A stretch of DNA of 64,000 nt from Fluviibacter phosphoraccumulans_A (GCA_036287865.1 CP126743.1:1240001-1304000); one strand, 5' to 3'. Positions 18,142 through 27,747 are shown, counted from the stretch's first letter. Numbers and translations are program-made. The notes: generated from the letters alone by a model not told the origin.

Positions 18142-19713
18142 TTACTCCAACTCGATCGTTGCCGGTGGTTTACCCGAGATATCGTAGACCACCCGGTTAA
18201 TCCCACGCACTTCATTAATGATGCGATTACTGACCTTACCCAGCAGGCTGTGCGGCAGTTCAGCCCAATGCGCTGTCATGAAATCCTGGGTTTCAACAGC
18301 ACGCAGCGCCACTACATACTCATACGTACGACCATCACCCATGACGCCAACACTCTTGACCGGTAGGAAGACGGCAAAGGCTTGTGAGGTTTTTTCATAC
18401 CAACCCGCTGCGCGCAGTTCGTCAATAAAGATGGCATCGGCACGGCGCAGCAGATCGGCAAAGTCTTTTTTCACTTCGCCCAGAATACGCACGCCCAGAC
18501 CCGGACCCGGGAACGGATGACGATAGACCATGTCATGCGGCAGACCCAGTGCAACACCCAGTTCACGGACTTCGTCCTTGAATAGTTCGCGCAGCGGTTC
18601 CAGCAGTTTGAGCTTCATATGCTCAGGCAGACCTCCGACGTTATGGTGCGATTTAATGGTGTGGGCTTTACCTGTTTTGGCGCCAGCGGACTCGATGACG
18701 TCCGGATAGATCGTACCCTGAGCCAGCCATTTGGCATTGACCAGTTTCTTGGATTCGGCGTCGAAAACCTCAACGAACTCACGACCGATGATCTTGCGCT
18801 TCTGCTCCGGATCACTCACGCCCTTGAGGTGTCCAAGGAATTGTTCAGTGGCATCGACATGAACCACTTTGACGCCCAGACCACGGGCAAAGGTTTCCAT
18901 GACCTGGTCGGCTTCGTTGAGTCGCAGCAAGCCATTGTCGACAAAGACACAGGTGAGTTGATCGCCAATCGCGCGATGAATCAGCGCAGCGGCAACAGAA
19001 GAATCCACACCGCCAGATAGGCCAAGAATGACTTCTTCGTTGCCCACTTGGGCACGGATCTTTTGAACGGCCTCTTCCACGTAATTCGGCATGGTCCAGC
19101 CATGACCACAACCACAGATGTCGTGTACGAAACGGGCGAACATCTCTTTGCCCTTTAGCGTATGGGTCACTTCCGGGTGGAACTGAACGGCGTAGAAACC
19201 ACGATCTTCATCCGCCATAGCCGCAACGGGTGTCGATTCGTTGTCACCGATCACCTTGAAGCCTGGCGGTAGCTGGGTGACTTTGTCACCATGACTCATC
19301 CAGACATCCAGCAAGCCATGGCCCTGTCCGTTACCGCGATCCTGCAGGCCTTCGAAGAGTTTCGAGTGGCCACGGGCACGCATTTCTGCATAACCGAATT
19401 CACGCTTATTCGAGCTTTCGACCTTACCGCCCAATTGTGAGGCCATGGTCTGCATGCCGTAGCAGATGCCCAGTACTGGCACACCCAGTTCGAAAACGGC
19501 TTGCGGCGCCTTCCAGTCGGTGGCTTCATAAACCGAGTTCGGCCCACCCGACAGAATGATGCCCTGCGGATTGAACCTGCGAACAAAGTCATCGCTCACA
19601 TCAAAGGGATGCAGTTCACAGTAAACCTGCTGCTCACGCACACGGCGTGCGATGAGCTGGGTTAGCTGCGAGCCGAAATCAAGGATGAGAATTTTCTGAT
19701 GCGAGCGTGACAT
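18142..19713 (-). CDS. guaA: GMP synthase (glutamine-hydrolysing)
   Basis: A 523-residue enzyme that aminates XMP to GMP with ATP and glutamine. The class I amidotransferase domain has its nucleophile Cys84 in GICYGMQ and a His/Glu pair in QFHPEVTHT. The ATP pyrophosphatase domain has the P-loop GLSGGVDSSVAA. The C-terminal dimerisation domain ends NRVVYDISGKPPATIELE. It lies 9 bp downstream of guaB on the same strand, the standard guaBA operon, and is followed by a terminator. Intact. Confidence 0.97.
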   Translation of the reverse strand: MSRSHQKILILDFGSQLTQLIARRVREQQVYCELHPFDVSDDFVRRFNPQGIILSGGPNSVYEATDWKAPQAVFELGVPVLGICYGMQTMASQLGGKVESSNKREFGYAEMRARGHSKLFEGLQDRGNGQGHGLLDVWMSHGDKVTQLPPGFKVIGDNESTPVAAMADEDRGFYAVQFHPEVTHTLKGKEMFARFVHDICGCGHGWTMPNYVEEAVQKIRAQVGNEEVILGLSGGVDSSVAAALIHRAIGDQLTCVFVDNGLLRLNEADQVMETFARGLGVKVVHVDATEQFLGHLKGVSDPEQKRKIIGREFVEVFDAESKKLVNAKWLAQGTIYPDVIESAGAKTGKAHTIKSHHNVGGLPEHMKLKLLEPLRELFKDEVRELGVALGLPHDMVYRHPFPGPGLGVRILGEVKKDFADLLRRADAIFIDELRAAGWYEKTSQAFAVFLPVKSVGVMGDGRTYEYVVALRAVETQDFMTAHWAELPHSLLGKVSNRIINEVRGINRVVYDISGKPPATIELE

Positions 19714-19722
19714 AAGGCTTAA

Positions 19723-21186
19723 TTATTCAACGTGGTAGTTAGGTGCTTCTTTGGTGATCTGCACATCATGAACGTGCGATTCACGCACGCCGGCCGAAGT
19801 GATCTCGACGAATTGCGCCTGCTTGTGCATGTTGTCAATGGTGGCGCAACCCAGGTAGCCCATGGAAGAGCGCAAGCCGCCCATGAGCTGGTGAATCACG
19901 GCCAGCACCGAGCCCTTGTAAGGCACACGGCCTTCGATACCTTCCGGCACGAACTTATCGACGTTGGCGGTGTTTTCCTGGAAGTAGCGGTCACTCGAAC
20001 CGGCCTGCATGGCGCCCAGTGAACCCATGCCACGATAGCTCTTGTACGAACGGCCCTGGAACAGCTCAACTTCGCCCGGAGCCTCTTCGGTACCGGCGAA
20101 CAAACCACCCAGCATGACGCAGTTGGCGCCAGCGGCGATGGCTTTGGCGATATCACCCGAAAATCGGATGCCCCCATCGGCCACCAGCGGTACGCCCGTA
20201 CCTTCCAGTGCCTTGGCCACGTTGGCGATGGCCGTAATCTGTGGCACACCCACACCGGCAACGATACGGGTGGTACAGATCGAACCCGGGCCGATACCGA
20301 CCTTAACGCCATCGGCCCCATGATCGGCCAGCGCACGCGCTGCGTCAGCCGTAGCGATGTTGCCGCCAATCACCTGAACATTCGGATAGTTTTTCTTGAC
20401 CCATTTGACACGATCCAGCACACCTTGCGAATGGCCGTGCGCCGTATCAACGACGATGACATCGACCCCCGCTTCGGCCAGCAACTCGACGTGCTCTTCA
20501 GTGCCCGCACCAACACCAACCGCGGCACCGACACGCAGACGGCCGGAAGCATCCTTAGAGGCATTCGGGTGTTCGGTGGCTTTGAGGATATCTTTAACGG
20601 TGATCAGACCATGCAGCTGGAACTCATCATCGACCACCAGAACGCGTTCGATACGATGCTGATGCATCAGTGCCTTGGCTTCTTCTATGCTGCCGCCTTC
20701 ACGAACGGTGACCAGCTTTTTCTTCGGCGTCATGATCTGACGCACGGCCTGATCCAGGTTGTCTTCGAAGCGTAAGTCACGGTTAGTGACAATACCGACC
20801 ACCTTGCCACTCTTATTCAGAACCGGCAGACCGGAAATGCGATGCTGACGGGTCAGTGCCAGCACATTACGCACGGTCATGTTCGGATTAATCGTAATTG
20901 GGTCTTTGAGCACGCCTGATTCGTAACGTTTAACCTTGGCCACTTCGGCCGCCTGCTGGGCAGGCGTCAGGTTTTTATGAACGATACCAATGCCGCCCTC
21001 TTGTGCCAGCGCGATGGCCAGACGACCTTCTGTTACCGTATCCATGGCGGCAGAAAGCAAGGGAAGATTAAGGGTAATGTCGCGCGTTAGACGGGTTTGC
21101 AGGGAAACATCGCGCGGAAGAATTGCGGAGTGCGCCGGAACGAGCAAAACGTCGTCAAAGGTCAGCGCTTTCTGAATAAGCTGCAT
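19723..21186 (-). CDS. guaB: IMP dehydrogenase
   Basis: A 487-residue enzyme that oxidises IMP to XMP with NAD, the committed step to GMP. It has a TIM-barrel catalytic domain interrupted by a CBS domain pair (about residues 90-200). The catalytic loop is GPGSICTTRI with the active Cys, and the flap carries YRGMGSLGAM. The ATG at 21186 is chosen because MQLIQKALTFDDVLL is the family start; an in-frame start further upstream would add ten unrelated residues. It is first gene of guaBA and diverges from the small exported-protein gene at 21250. Intact. Confidence 0.96.
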   Translation of the reverse strand: MQLIQKALTFDDVLLVPAHSAILPRDVSLQTRLTRDITLNLPLLSAAMDTVTEGRLAIALAQEGGIGIVHKNLTPAQQAAEVAKVKRYESGVLKDPITINPNMTVRNVLALTRQHRISGLPVLNKSGKVVGIVTNRDLRFEDNLDQAVRQIMTPKKKLVTVREGGSIEEAKALMHQHRIERVLVVDDEFQLHGLITVKDILKATEHPNASKDASGRLRVGAAVGVGAGTEEHVELLAEAGVDVIVVDTAHGHSQGVLDRVKWVKKNYPNVQVIGGNIATADAARALADHGADGVKVGIGPGSICTTRIVAGVGVPQITAIANVAKALEGTGVPLVADGGIRFSGDIAKAIAAGANCVMLGGLFAGTEEAPGEVELFQGRSYKSYRGMGSLGAMQAGSSDRYFQENTANVDKFVPEGIEGRVPYKGSVLAVIHQLMGGLRSSMGYLGCATIDNMHKQAQFVEITSAGVRESHVHDVQITKEAPNYHVE

Positions 21187-21249
21187 GGTGCCAAGCCCCA
21201 AGACACAAAACGACATTGTACGGAACTATGCCCTTCCTGTCTCGCCCTT

Positions 21250-21705
21250 ATGCCGCTTCTTAGTGATATGCCCGGTTTGCCCAAAATTCATCTAAGCCTC
21301 TGGGTTTTGACCCTGAGCCTCATACCATGCACCGTTCAGGCTCAAATCCAGGCTGGACGGCTCAATGATGGCTCGCTCATGATCTCTGATCAGCCTTTGC
21401 CACCAGGCGTCCAACCCCTGGAACTGGATCAGCTAATGACACTGCCGCCCCCCGAGACGCGCATGAAAAAGCATGAGCAGAGGGAGCTGGCACCTGAATC
21501 GAAACCTTTGCGACAAAAGCAAACGCCCGAAAAGGCCGCCACTTGCCGTGGCATTAACAAACGCTACATTGAAACAAAAACGACCCTGGAACAGACGGAA
21601 AAAGACAAGGCCAGTGGCAAATTACTGATTCCGGACTCAGGATTGGTAGCCATGCAACAAAATCTGGCCACGCTAGAGCGCCTACAGTCGCTTTGCCTGA
21701 AGTGA
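21250..21705 (+). CDS. Small exported protein, DUF4124-like
   Basis: A protein of about 151 residues with an N-terminal hydrophobic signal (WVLTLSLIPCTVQA) and likely cleavage after AQA. The region AGRLNDGSLMISDQPLPPGVQP resembles the DUF4124 motif (a short strand, then a DG...SD.PCP-like turn) found in many betaproteobacterial envelope proteins. The rest is charged and helical. A second ATG at 21268 is also possible. It sits between divergent guaB and convergent rnfH. No function is known for the family. Confidence 0.6.
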   Translation: MPLLSDMPGLPKIHLSLWVLTLSLIPCTVQAQIQAGRLNDGSLMISDQPLPPGVQPLELDQLMTLPPPETRMKKHEQRELAPESKPLRQKQTPEKAATCRGINKRYIETKTTLEQTEKDKASGKLLIPDSGLVAMQQNLATLERLQSLCLK

Positions 21706-21708
21706 ACT

Positions 21709-22023
21709 CTATTCGGCGGTATCCAATTCTGCAGCGCCTCGCTTCATGACCTTACCCTTGGCGGCTTTCTGACGGCGCACTTCTTTCGGGTCAGCAATGA
21801 GCGGACGATAAATTTCAACACGATCCCGATCGCGAAGCACAACATCCGCTTTAACGAGTTTGGCGAACACGCCCAGCTTGTTCAGGCCACCCGGCTCGAT
21901 TTCAGGGTATTTCTGTAGCAAACCCGAGGCCTCAACCGCTTGCAGTGCTGTTGACCATTCCGGAAGATCCAGCGTAACGAGTTCCTGACGATCCGCCAGG
22001 GCGTAACAGACTTCGATTTTCAT
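21709..22023 (-). CDS. rnfH: RnfH family protein (UPF0125)
   Basis: A 104-residue ubiquitin-like-fold protein of the RnfH/UPF0125 family. It begins MKIEVCYALADRQELVTLDL and contains the family core GVFAKLVKADVVLRDRDRVEIYRPL. The role is not firmly established; it is commonly the partner gene of ratA beside smpB. It overlaps ratA by 4 bp (ATGA), indicating coupling. The C-terminal tail is Lys/Arg-rich. Intact. Confidence 0.9.
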   Translation of the reverse strand: MKIEVCYALADRQELVTLDLPEWSTALQAVEASGLLQKYPEIEPGGLNKLGVFAKLVKADVVLRDRDRVEIYRPLIADPKEVRRQKAAKGKVMKRGAAELDTAE

Positions 22024-22457
22024 GGTGCTTTATAAACCTGTGCCGCCCTCTGTACGAAGGCCTCTATGAAGGTATTGGCGATCCGACTGAAGACCGGACC
22101 AATGATTTTTTCAAACAGCTTACTGGAAAATTCATAGCTCAACCGGAATTCGATCTTGCAGGCGTTTTCAGAAAGTGGTTTGAATGTCCACTGCCCATCA
22201 AAGCGGCGGAATGGCCCATCGATCAGTTTCACGGTCATCTGCGTGGGAAAAGCCTTGGCATTTTCTGTGGTGAAGTATGATTTCACGCTCAGGAAATCAA
22301 TGTGCAGCGTTGCCACCGTTTTGTGATCATCACGGTATTTAAGTTCGGCTTTGGCGCACCAGGGCAGAAACTGGGTGTAACTCTCCACGTCATCGACCAG
22401 GGCATACATCTGGGCGGCGGAATTCTCGATCAGTACAGTTTTCTCGACGAGCGCCAT
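22020..22457 (-). CDS. ratA: RatA / COQ10-type START-domain protein
   Basis: A 145-residue polyketide cyclase/START-like protein. The family has been described both as a ribosome-association toxin (RatA) and as a coenzyme Q-binding COQ10 homologue. Markers are MYALVDDVESYTQFLPWC near the N-terminus, a central DGPFRRFDGQWTF, and the C-terminal helix GPVFSRIANTFIEAFVQRA. Divergent from smpB and coupled to rnfH, the conserved smpB-ratA-rnfH arrangement. Intact. Confidence 0.9.
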   Translation of the reverse strand: MALVEKTVLIENSAAQMYALVDDVESYTQFLPWCAKAELKYRDDHKTVATLHIDFLSVKSYFTTENAKAFPTQMTVKLIDGPFRRFDGQWTFKPLSENACKIEFRLSYEFSSKLFEKIIGPVFSRIANTFIEAFVQRAAQVYKAP

Positions 22458-22518
22458 GGATACGTGATGATTTCATGAAGGGTTGTAGAATGCAGTATTT
22501 TAGCGAATACTTGCACCA

Positions 22519-22968
22519 ATGAGCATTGTTTCCAACAAGAAGACCTTTCACGAGTACTTTATTGAAGAACAGTTCGAGGCCGGACTCTGCCTGGAAGGTT
22601 GGGAATGCAAAGCTGTACGCGCAGGACGCATCCAGATTAAAGAGGCGTATATCGTTGTTTTAAATGGCGAGCTGTTTATCATCGGGATGCACATTGCGCC
22701 CTTGATCTCCGCATCAACACATGTGCGCCCGGACGCTACACGAACTCGCAAGCTGCTGCTGAATCGCCGCGAAATTGATACGCTCATCGGCAAAGTAGAA
22801 CGTGCCAGTTATGCACTCGTGCCGATTGACCTGCATTACAACAAGGGGCGCATCAAAGCGCAGATCGGCCTGGCCAAAGGTAAAAAGCTGCACGACAAGC
22901 GCGATACTGAAAAAGAGAAAGACTGGAAGCGCGAACAAGGCCGCTTGTTGAAAACGCAAGTTCGCTAA
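22519..22968 (+). CDS. smpB: SsrA-binding protein SmpB
   Basis: A 149-residue partner of tmRNA in trans-translation. The OB-fold signature is visible: FEAGLCLEGWECKAVRAGR, then the conserved KKLHDKRDTEKEKDWKREQGR C-terminal tail that enters the decoding centre. The ATG at 22519 fits the family start (NKKTFHEYFIEE). It diverges from ratA. The ssrA gene itself is not in this window. Intact. Confidence 0.95.
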   Translation: MSIVSNKKTFHEYFIEEQFEAGLCLEGWECKAVRAGRIQIKEAYIVVLNGELFIIGMHIAPLISASTHVRPDATRTRKLLLNRREIDTLIGKVERASYALVPIDLHYNKGRIKAQIGLAKGKKLHDKRDTEKEKDWKREQGRLLKTQVR

Positions 22969-22985
22969 CCCGAGGATTCAGCACC

Positions 22986-23627
22986 ATGGTTATTTCTGAA
23001 CAAATCATCCAGGCAAACGATGTGCTGATTTACGGACTTGGCCTGGCAGCCTCAGTGGTCTGTGCGGTTACCGGGGTTCTGGTTGCGCGAGACAAAGGTG
23101 TTGATCTATTCGGTGCCCTTATGGCTGGCCTGGCAACGGCTCTGGCAGGCGGTACCGTTCGTGACCTACTCCTCGGGCGCAAGATGTTCTGGCTTGCTGA
23201 TGAAAGCTACCTCCAGATTTCTGTGGTTGCAGCATTGCTCACGTTTTTTATTACCCGTGTCCGACACCTGCCTGAAAAACTCTTTCTGATCCCCGATGCC
23301 ATCGGTATGGCGCTCTTTGCCATTGTTGGCACACAGGTAGCGCTCGACTGGAACATGCCCTGGCTCACCGCCAGTTTGCTCGGCGTATTAACGGCAGTGC
23401 TCGGTGGTCTGCTGCGGGATGTGATGATTAATGAAGCCCCCCTAGTGTTTACGAGTGAACTCTATGCCACCGCAGCGTGGATTGGCGGCATGACACTCAT
23501 TGCTTTAGACGCGATCCATGTCAACACCACGCTGGCAGCCTGGATTGCCATTTTCGTAGGCATTACTGTGCGGATGATCGCGATCCACTGGAAAATTACC
23601 CTACCCCGTTTTCATCATCGGGCATAA
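22986..23627 (+). CDS. TRIC-type membrane protein (UPF0126, YadS/YicG-like)
   Basis: A 213-residue inner-membrane protein with about seven helices built from two repeats of the UPF0126 motif. The first repeat is AGLATALAGGTVRDLLLGR and the second GVLTAVLGGLLRDVMINEAPLVF. Bacterial TRIC-like proteins act as cation or, in some cases, glycine channels, so the transported solute is uncertain. It follows smpB by 17 bp and converges with ppsA 6 bp downstream. Intact. Confidence 0.87.
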   Translation: MVISEQIIQANDVLIYGLGLAASVVCAVTGVLVARDKGVDLFGALMAGLATALAGGTVRDLLLGRKMFWLADESYLQISVVAALLTFFITRVRHLPEKLFLIPDAIGMALFAIVGTQVALDWNMPWLTASLLGVLTAVLGGLLRDVMINEAPLVFTSELYATAAWIGGMTLIALDAIHVNTTLAAWIAIFVGITVRMIAIHWKITLPRFHHRA

Positions 23628-23633
23628 ATTTGA

Positions 23634-26003
23634 TTAGCCACGTTCGGCGATCTGCTGCCAGGTATCAACCACGGTATCCGGGTTAAGCGACAGGCTCGTG
23701 ATGCCCTTCTCGGTGAGCCATTCGGCCAGATCCGGATGATCTGACGGACCCTGACCACAAATACCGATGTATTTACCCGCCTTATTACAGGCTTCGATGG
23801 CGCACTCAAGCAGCATTTTCACAGCCGGATCCCGCTCATCAAAGAGCGATGCAACCAGCCCCGAGTCACGATCAAGACCCAGAGTGAGCTGTGTCAGATC
23901 GTTCGAACCAATCGACATGCCATCAAAGTACTGCAGGAACTGATCCGCCAACAAGGCATTGGAGGGAATTTCGCACATCATGATGAGCTTCAGATCATGT
24001 TCACCACGACGCAGGCCATGGCCGGCTAACAGTTTTTCCACCTGCTCTGCTTCACCCAGTGTGCGTACAAAGGGCACCATCAGTTGCACGTTGGTGTAAC
24101 CCATCACCTCACGAACCGTACGCATGGCCTTACATTCCATGGCAAAGCAGTCCTGGAAAGTCTGCGCAATGTAACGTGATGCACCACGGAAGCCCAGCAT
24201 CGGGTTTTCTTCTTCCGGCTCATAGAGATCGCCACCGAGCAGCTTGCGGTATTCGTTGGACTTGAAGTCAGACAGTCGGACGATCACCGGCTTCGGCCAG
24301 AATGTAGCCGCGATGGTTGCAATGCCTTCGACCAGCTTATCGGTGAAAAAGCTGACCGGATCAGCATAGCCACGGGCACGACGCTGTATTTCTTCGCGCT
24401 TGCTGGCAGGCAAGCGATCAATTTCCAGAATGGCTTTCGGGTGAACACCAATAATGTTATTGATAATGAACTCGACTCGGGCCAAACCAACGCCTTCATT
24501 CGGCAACTGTGCAAAGCCGAAGGCCAGTTCCGGATTCCCCACGTTCATCATGATCTTTACAGGAATCTCTGGCAGCTCGCCCAGATCACGCGTGGTGATT
24601 TCATACTCCTGGGCACCATGATACACATGCCCCGTATCCCCTTCGGCACATGACACGGTAACGATTTCACCTTCGGTAAGCGTTTCTGTCGCATCGCCAC
24701 AACCCACAATGGCCGGAATGCCAAGCTCACGCGCAATAATCGCTGCGTGACAGGTGCGACCGCCCCGGTTGGTGACGATTGCTGCTGCACGCTTCATCAC
24801 CGGTTCCCAGTTAGGATCGGTCATGTCGGCAACGAGCACATCACCTGCCTTAACGGTATTCATTTGCGATGGATCGTTCACAACACGCACCGGACCCACG
24901 CCAATTTTCTGACCAATGGCACGGCCGGATGCCAGGACTTTGCCGTAAGATTTCAGCGCAAATTTTTCGACCTTGTCTTTCGACTCTTGCGACTTAACGG
25001 TTTCAGGACGCGCCTGAAGAATGTATAGACGACCATCAACACCATCACGACCCCACTCGATGTCCATCGGGCGCTGATAATGCTTTTCGATGATGTCAGC
25101 AAAACGTGCCAGCTCCAGCACTTCTTCTTCACGGATCGAGAACTGGTTACGCTCTACTTCAGGCACATCAACGGTATGCGTTGATTTACCGGCCTGATGG
25201 TCTGTCGAGAAAATCATCTTGATCAGTTTTGAACCGAGATTACGACGAATCACTGCCGGACGACCTTCGCGCAGCATCGGTTTATGGACGTAAAACTCAT
25301 CAGGGTTAACCGCGCCCTGCACCACTGTTTCGCCCAGGCCATAAGAAGCCGTCACAAAAATAGCATCACGGAAACCGGATTCGGTATCGAGGGTAAACAT
25401 CACACCCGCTGCACCCTTATCAGAGCGCACCATGCGTTGAATACCTGCAGAGAGCGCGACATCCGCGTGAGCGAAGCCTTTATGAACGCGATAGGAAATC
25501 GCACGATCGTTATAGAGGGATGCGAACACTTCCTTGATGGCATGCAGAATATTGTCCAGACCGACAATATTCAAGAACGATTCCTGTTGGCCGGCAAAAG
25601 ATGCATCGGGTAGATCTTCAGCCGTCGCAGAAGAGCGCACGGCAAAAGATGCTTCAGGACCACTTTCTGCGATCAATGCGGCATAGTGAACTGCAATTTC
25701 TTTTTCGAGCTGAGGTGGAAACGGTGTTTCAACCACCCAGCGACGAATCTCGCCGCCTGCCTTGAGCAGTGCATCAACATCATCAACATCCAGAGCATCC
25801 AGGGTGGCGTTAATACGTTCTGCCAGGCCATTATGTGCCAGAAAAACGCGGTAGGCGTCTGCTGTTGTCGCAAAGCCGCCCGGCACACGAACACCGGCTG
25901 ACGAAAGCTGGCTAATCATTTCACCCAGTGATGCGTTTTTACCACCCACTTGATCCACATCGGACATGCGGAGTTCTTTGAAGTTAATCACAGAGGCGTT
26001 CAT
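23634..26003 (-). CDS. ppsA: Phosphoenolpyruvate synthase
   Basis: A 789-residue enzyme that converts pyruvate, ATP and water to PEP, AMP and phosphate, for gluconeogenesis. The order is an N-terminal ATP-grasp pyruvate-binding domain, the swivelling domain with the phospho-His in GGRTCHAAIIAREL, and a C-terminal PEP-binding barrel ending CGQGPSDHPDLAEWL. The Thr beside the catalytic His in GGRTCHA is the site expected to be phosphorylated by PpsR, encoded 0.9 kb away. The ATG at 26003 (MNASVINFKELRMSDV) matches the family. Intact. Confidence 0.96.
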   Translation of the reverse strand: MNASVINFKELRMSDVDQVGGKNASLGEMISQLSSAGVRVPGGFATTADAYRVFLAHNGLAERINATLDALDVDDVDALLKAGGEIRRWVVETPFPPQLEKEIAVHYAALIAESGPEASFAVRSSATAEDLPDASFAGQQESFLNIVGLDNILHAIKEVFASLYNDRAISYRVHKGFAHADVALSAGIQRMVRSDKGAAGVMFTLDTESGFRDAIFVTASYGLGETVVQGAVNPDEFYVHKPMLREGRPAVIRRNLGSKLIKMIFSTDHQAGKSTHTVDVPEVERNQFSIREEEVLELARFADIIEKHYQRPMDIEWGRDGVDGRLYILQARPETVKSQESKDKVEKFALKSYGKVLASGRAIGQKIGVGPVRVVNDPSQMNTVKAGDVLVADMTDPNWEPVMKRAAAIVTNRGGRTCHAAIIARELGIPAIVGCGDATETLTEGEIVTVSCAEGDTGHVYHGAQEYEITTRDLGELPEIPVKIMMNVGNPELAFGFAQLPNEGVGLARVEFIINNIIGVHPKAILEIDRLPASKREEIQRRARGYADPVSFFTDKLVEGIATIAATFWPKPVIVRLSDFKSNEYRKLLGGDLYEPEEENPMLGFRGASRYIAQTFQDCFAMECKAMRTVREVMGYTNVQLMVPFVRTLGEAEQVEKLLAGHGLRRGEHDLKLIMMCEIPSNALLADQFLQYFDGMSIGSNDLTQLTLGLDRDSGLVASLFDERDPAVKMLLECAIEACNKAGKYIGICGQGPSDHPDLAEWLTEKGITSLSLNPDTVVDTWQQIAERG

Positions 26004-26037
26004 GAACGGTCCTTTAAGGTTGAAGTGCAATAAGAAA

Positions 26038-26739
26038 TCAAGAAGCGGCTAAACGTCGTTCGGCAGTTTCGCGACGCGCCTGCGCCCGTTGTGCCTGATT
26101 GAGCGTTTCGCGGAAAAAACCGGAGTGTGTGGCTGCAGCCTGGCTAGCAGCCTCTGTATTCTAATGACGGACAGCGTCAACAATCGCGGTCCATTGATCG
26201 ACCAACATACGACTGGCCACAGGCACACTAATCAGCTCACCGAGATTGAACAGAATGTCCTTCAGCAGAAGTTTTTGTACCATCGACATGAGGTGGGCTG
26301 CAAATGCGTTATGCCCCGCTTCGGCAAGGGCCTGATGAAATGCGAGATCGGCTTCGGTCACTGCTTCGGCATTGAGCGTTGATACTGCCGCTTCAGCCGC
26401 TTTCAAGCACTGATCAAGTCGTTGTACATCTGCAGGCGTTGCTCTTGAAGCAGCCCAAACCGCACACTGACTTTCTAGCACCGCTCTGAATTCCAACAGA
26501 TCATCGAATTGATCGGCAACAAAGGTACCGCCACCCTGACGACTATAGAGTAGCCCACGGGAAGCGAGTTTCTGGATTGCTTCACGCAGGCAGGGACGAG
26601 ACACACCCAGCTCCATCGAGAGCTCACGCTCTGCCGGTAAACGATCACCCGCTTTGAGCGCGCCTTCAAGAATGCGCTGCTCTAGCTGACGGGCTACTGT
26701 GTCAGACAACCGATGTGCAGTCTTTAAGTCCTGAGCCAT
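26038..26739 (-). pseudogene. GntR/FadR-family regulator, truncated by an in-frame amber codon
   Basis: The N-terminal winged helix-turn-helix is complete (about residues 8-72, with GDRLPAERELSMELGVSRPCLREAIQKL). Most of the FCD ligand domain is present (LEFRAVLESQ, ADLAFHQALAEAGHNAF). TAG at 26161-26163 ends the 192-residue open frame after DAVRH, but homologous sequence goes on in frame for about 40 residues (NTEAASQAATHSGFF-like, then QAQRAQARRETAERRL) to TGA at 26038-26040. The lost piece includes the last FCD helix with a metal/ligand His. CAG to TAG is the simplest change. It lies between ppsA and divergent ppsR, and its operators appear intact. It may keep some DNA binding but probably lacks normal effector response. 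Effector not known; lactate/pyruvate-type regulators are the nearest guess. Confidence 0.82.
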
Positions 26740-26754
26740 GTCGAACAGTTGATA

Positions 26755-26769
26755 ATTGATAATACCAAT
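26755..26769. promoter_or_regulatory. GntR-type operator near the regulator's start
   Basis: ATTGAT-AAT-ACCAAT matches the ATTGGT-N3-ACCAAT dyad used by PdhR/LldR-like regulators at all but one arm base. It lies just upstream of the GntR gene, where autoregulation would be expected. Confidence 0.5.
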
Positions 26770-26861
26770 ATTCGATTATTGATCAATGATGGTAAATTTA
26801 TCACAGGTTTAATTAAAAATCCCTGTAGATACAATGAAATATTTTCAAATTGATTCAATTA

Positions 26862-26876
26862 TTTGATAATACCAAT
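26862..26876. promoter_or_regulatory. Second GntR-type operator, upstream of ppsR
   Basis: A second copy (TTTGAT-AAT-ACCAAT) shares the 12-mer GATAATACCAAT with the site at 26758-26769. It lies about 40 bp before the ppsR start. An additional perfect palindrome, ATTGATCAAT, is at 26778-26787. The pair suggests the regulator once bridged the divergent promoters. Confidence 0.45.
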
Positions 26877-26916
26877 TTACCACACGGATGCATTCGGATT
26901 ATATACAATTCACCTC

Positions 26917-27741
26917 ATGAATAAACGCACCGTATTTTTCGTATCCGACGGCACGGGCATTACCGCCGAATCTCTGGGACATAGCCTACTGAGCCAGTTT
27001 GAAGGTGTGGAGTGGGTTCAACACCGCCTACCCTTCATCAATACCCGAGAAAAAGCCCTTGAGGCTGTGCAACGGATCGAGGCAGTTGCAGAACGAGACA
27101 GCTTTTGCCCGATTGTGTTTACCACGCTCGTGGATTCGGAAATTTCATCACTGCTAGAAGCTGCGCCTGCGTTGTGCCTAAATTTCTTTAAAACATTTCT
27201 GGCGCCGATTGAAGCCGAAATCAATATCAAATCGAATCACACAGTCGGCAGAACGCATGGCCGTACAGACAGTTCTGATTACAAAAACCGAATCGAGGCC
27301 ATCAATTACACCCTCGCGCATGATGACGGTATTACGGATCGGGATTTGAATGAAGCCGATGTCATTCTGGTGGGCGTTTCCCGCTGTGGCAAAACGCCGA
27401 CATCGCTTTATCTGGCTATGCAGTACGGTGTTAAAGCAGCCAACTTTCCGCTGATCCCAGAAGACTTCGAACGTGGCGTCCTCCCGGGCAAACTTAAAGA
27501 CCACAAATCAAAACTGTTTGGTTTAACCATTCAACCGGAACGCCTGGCTAAAATTCGCGAAGAGCGCCGTCCCAATAGCAAATACGCCTCACTCGCTAAC
27601 TGCCGTGCTGAGGTATCTGATGCTGAAAAGATGATGCGCCGCGAGGGCATCCACTGGCTGGACTCCTCAACCAAGAGTATTGAGGAAATTTCGACAACGG
27701 TACTCCAGGAAATACGCCTGAACAGCAAGACTGCCTTCTAG
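26917..27741 (+). CDS. ppsR: PEP synthase regulatory kinase/pyrophosphorylase
   Basis: A 274-residue DUF299-family protein that inactivates PpsA by ADP-dependent Thr phosphorylation and reactivates it by phosphate-dependent dephosphorylation. The P-loop GVSRCGKT is at about residues 153-160. The N-terminus FFVSDGTGITAESLGHSLL is the family signature. The ATG at 26917 was chosen because homology starts at MNKRTVFFVSD; the longer frame from 26863 adds non-homologous residues from the operator region. It is divergent from the GntR remnant and ppsA, and convergent with the rRNA methyltransferase gene. Intact. Confidence 0.94.
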   Translation: MNKRTVFFVSDGTGITAESLGHSLLSQFEGVEWVQHRLPFINTREKALEAVQRIEAVAERDSFCPIVFTTLVDSEISSLLEAAPALCLNFFKTFLAPIEAEINIKSNHTVGRTHGRTDSSDYKNRIEAINYTLAHDDGITDRDLNEADVILVGVSRCGKTPTSLYLAMQYGVKAANFPLIPEDFERGVLPGKLKDHKSKLFGLTIQPERLAKIREERRPNSKYASLANCRAEVSDAEKMMRREGIHWLDSSTKSIEEISTTVLQEIRLNSKTAF

Positions 27742-27747
27742 AAGGCT

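Noticed and set aside
21097..21249. Longer N-terminus for the small exported protein
   Set aside because: The added part overlaps guaB coding sequence and would bury the signal peptide; the ATG at 21250 or 21268 fits export.
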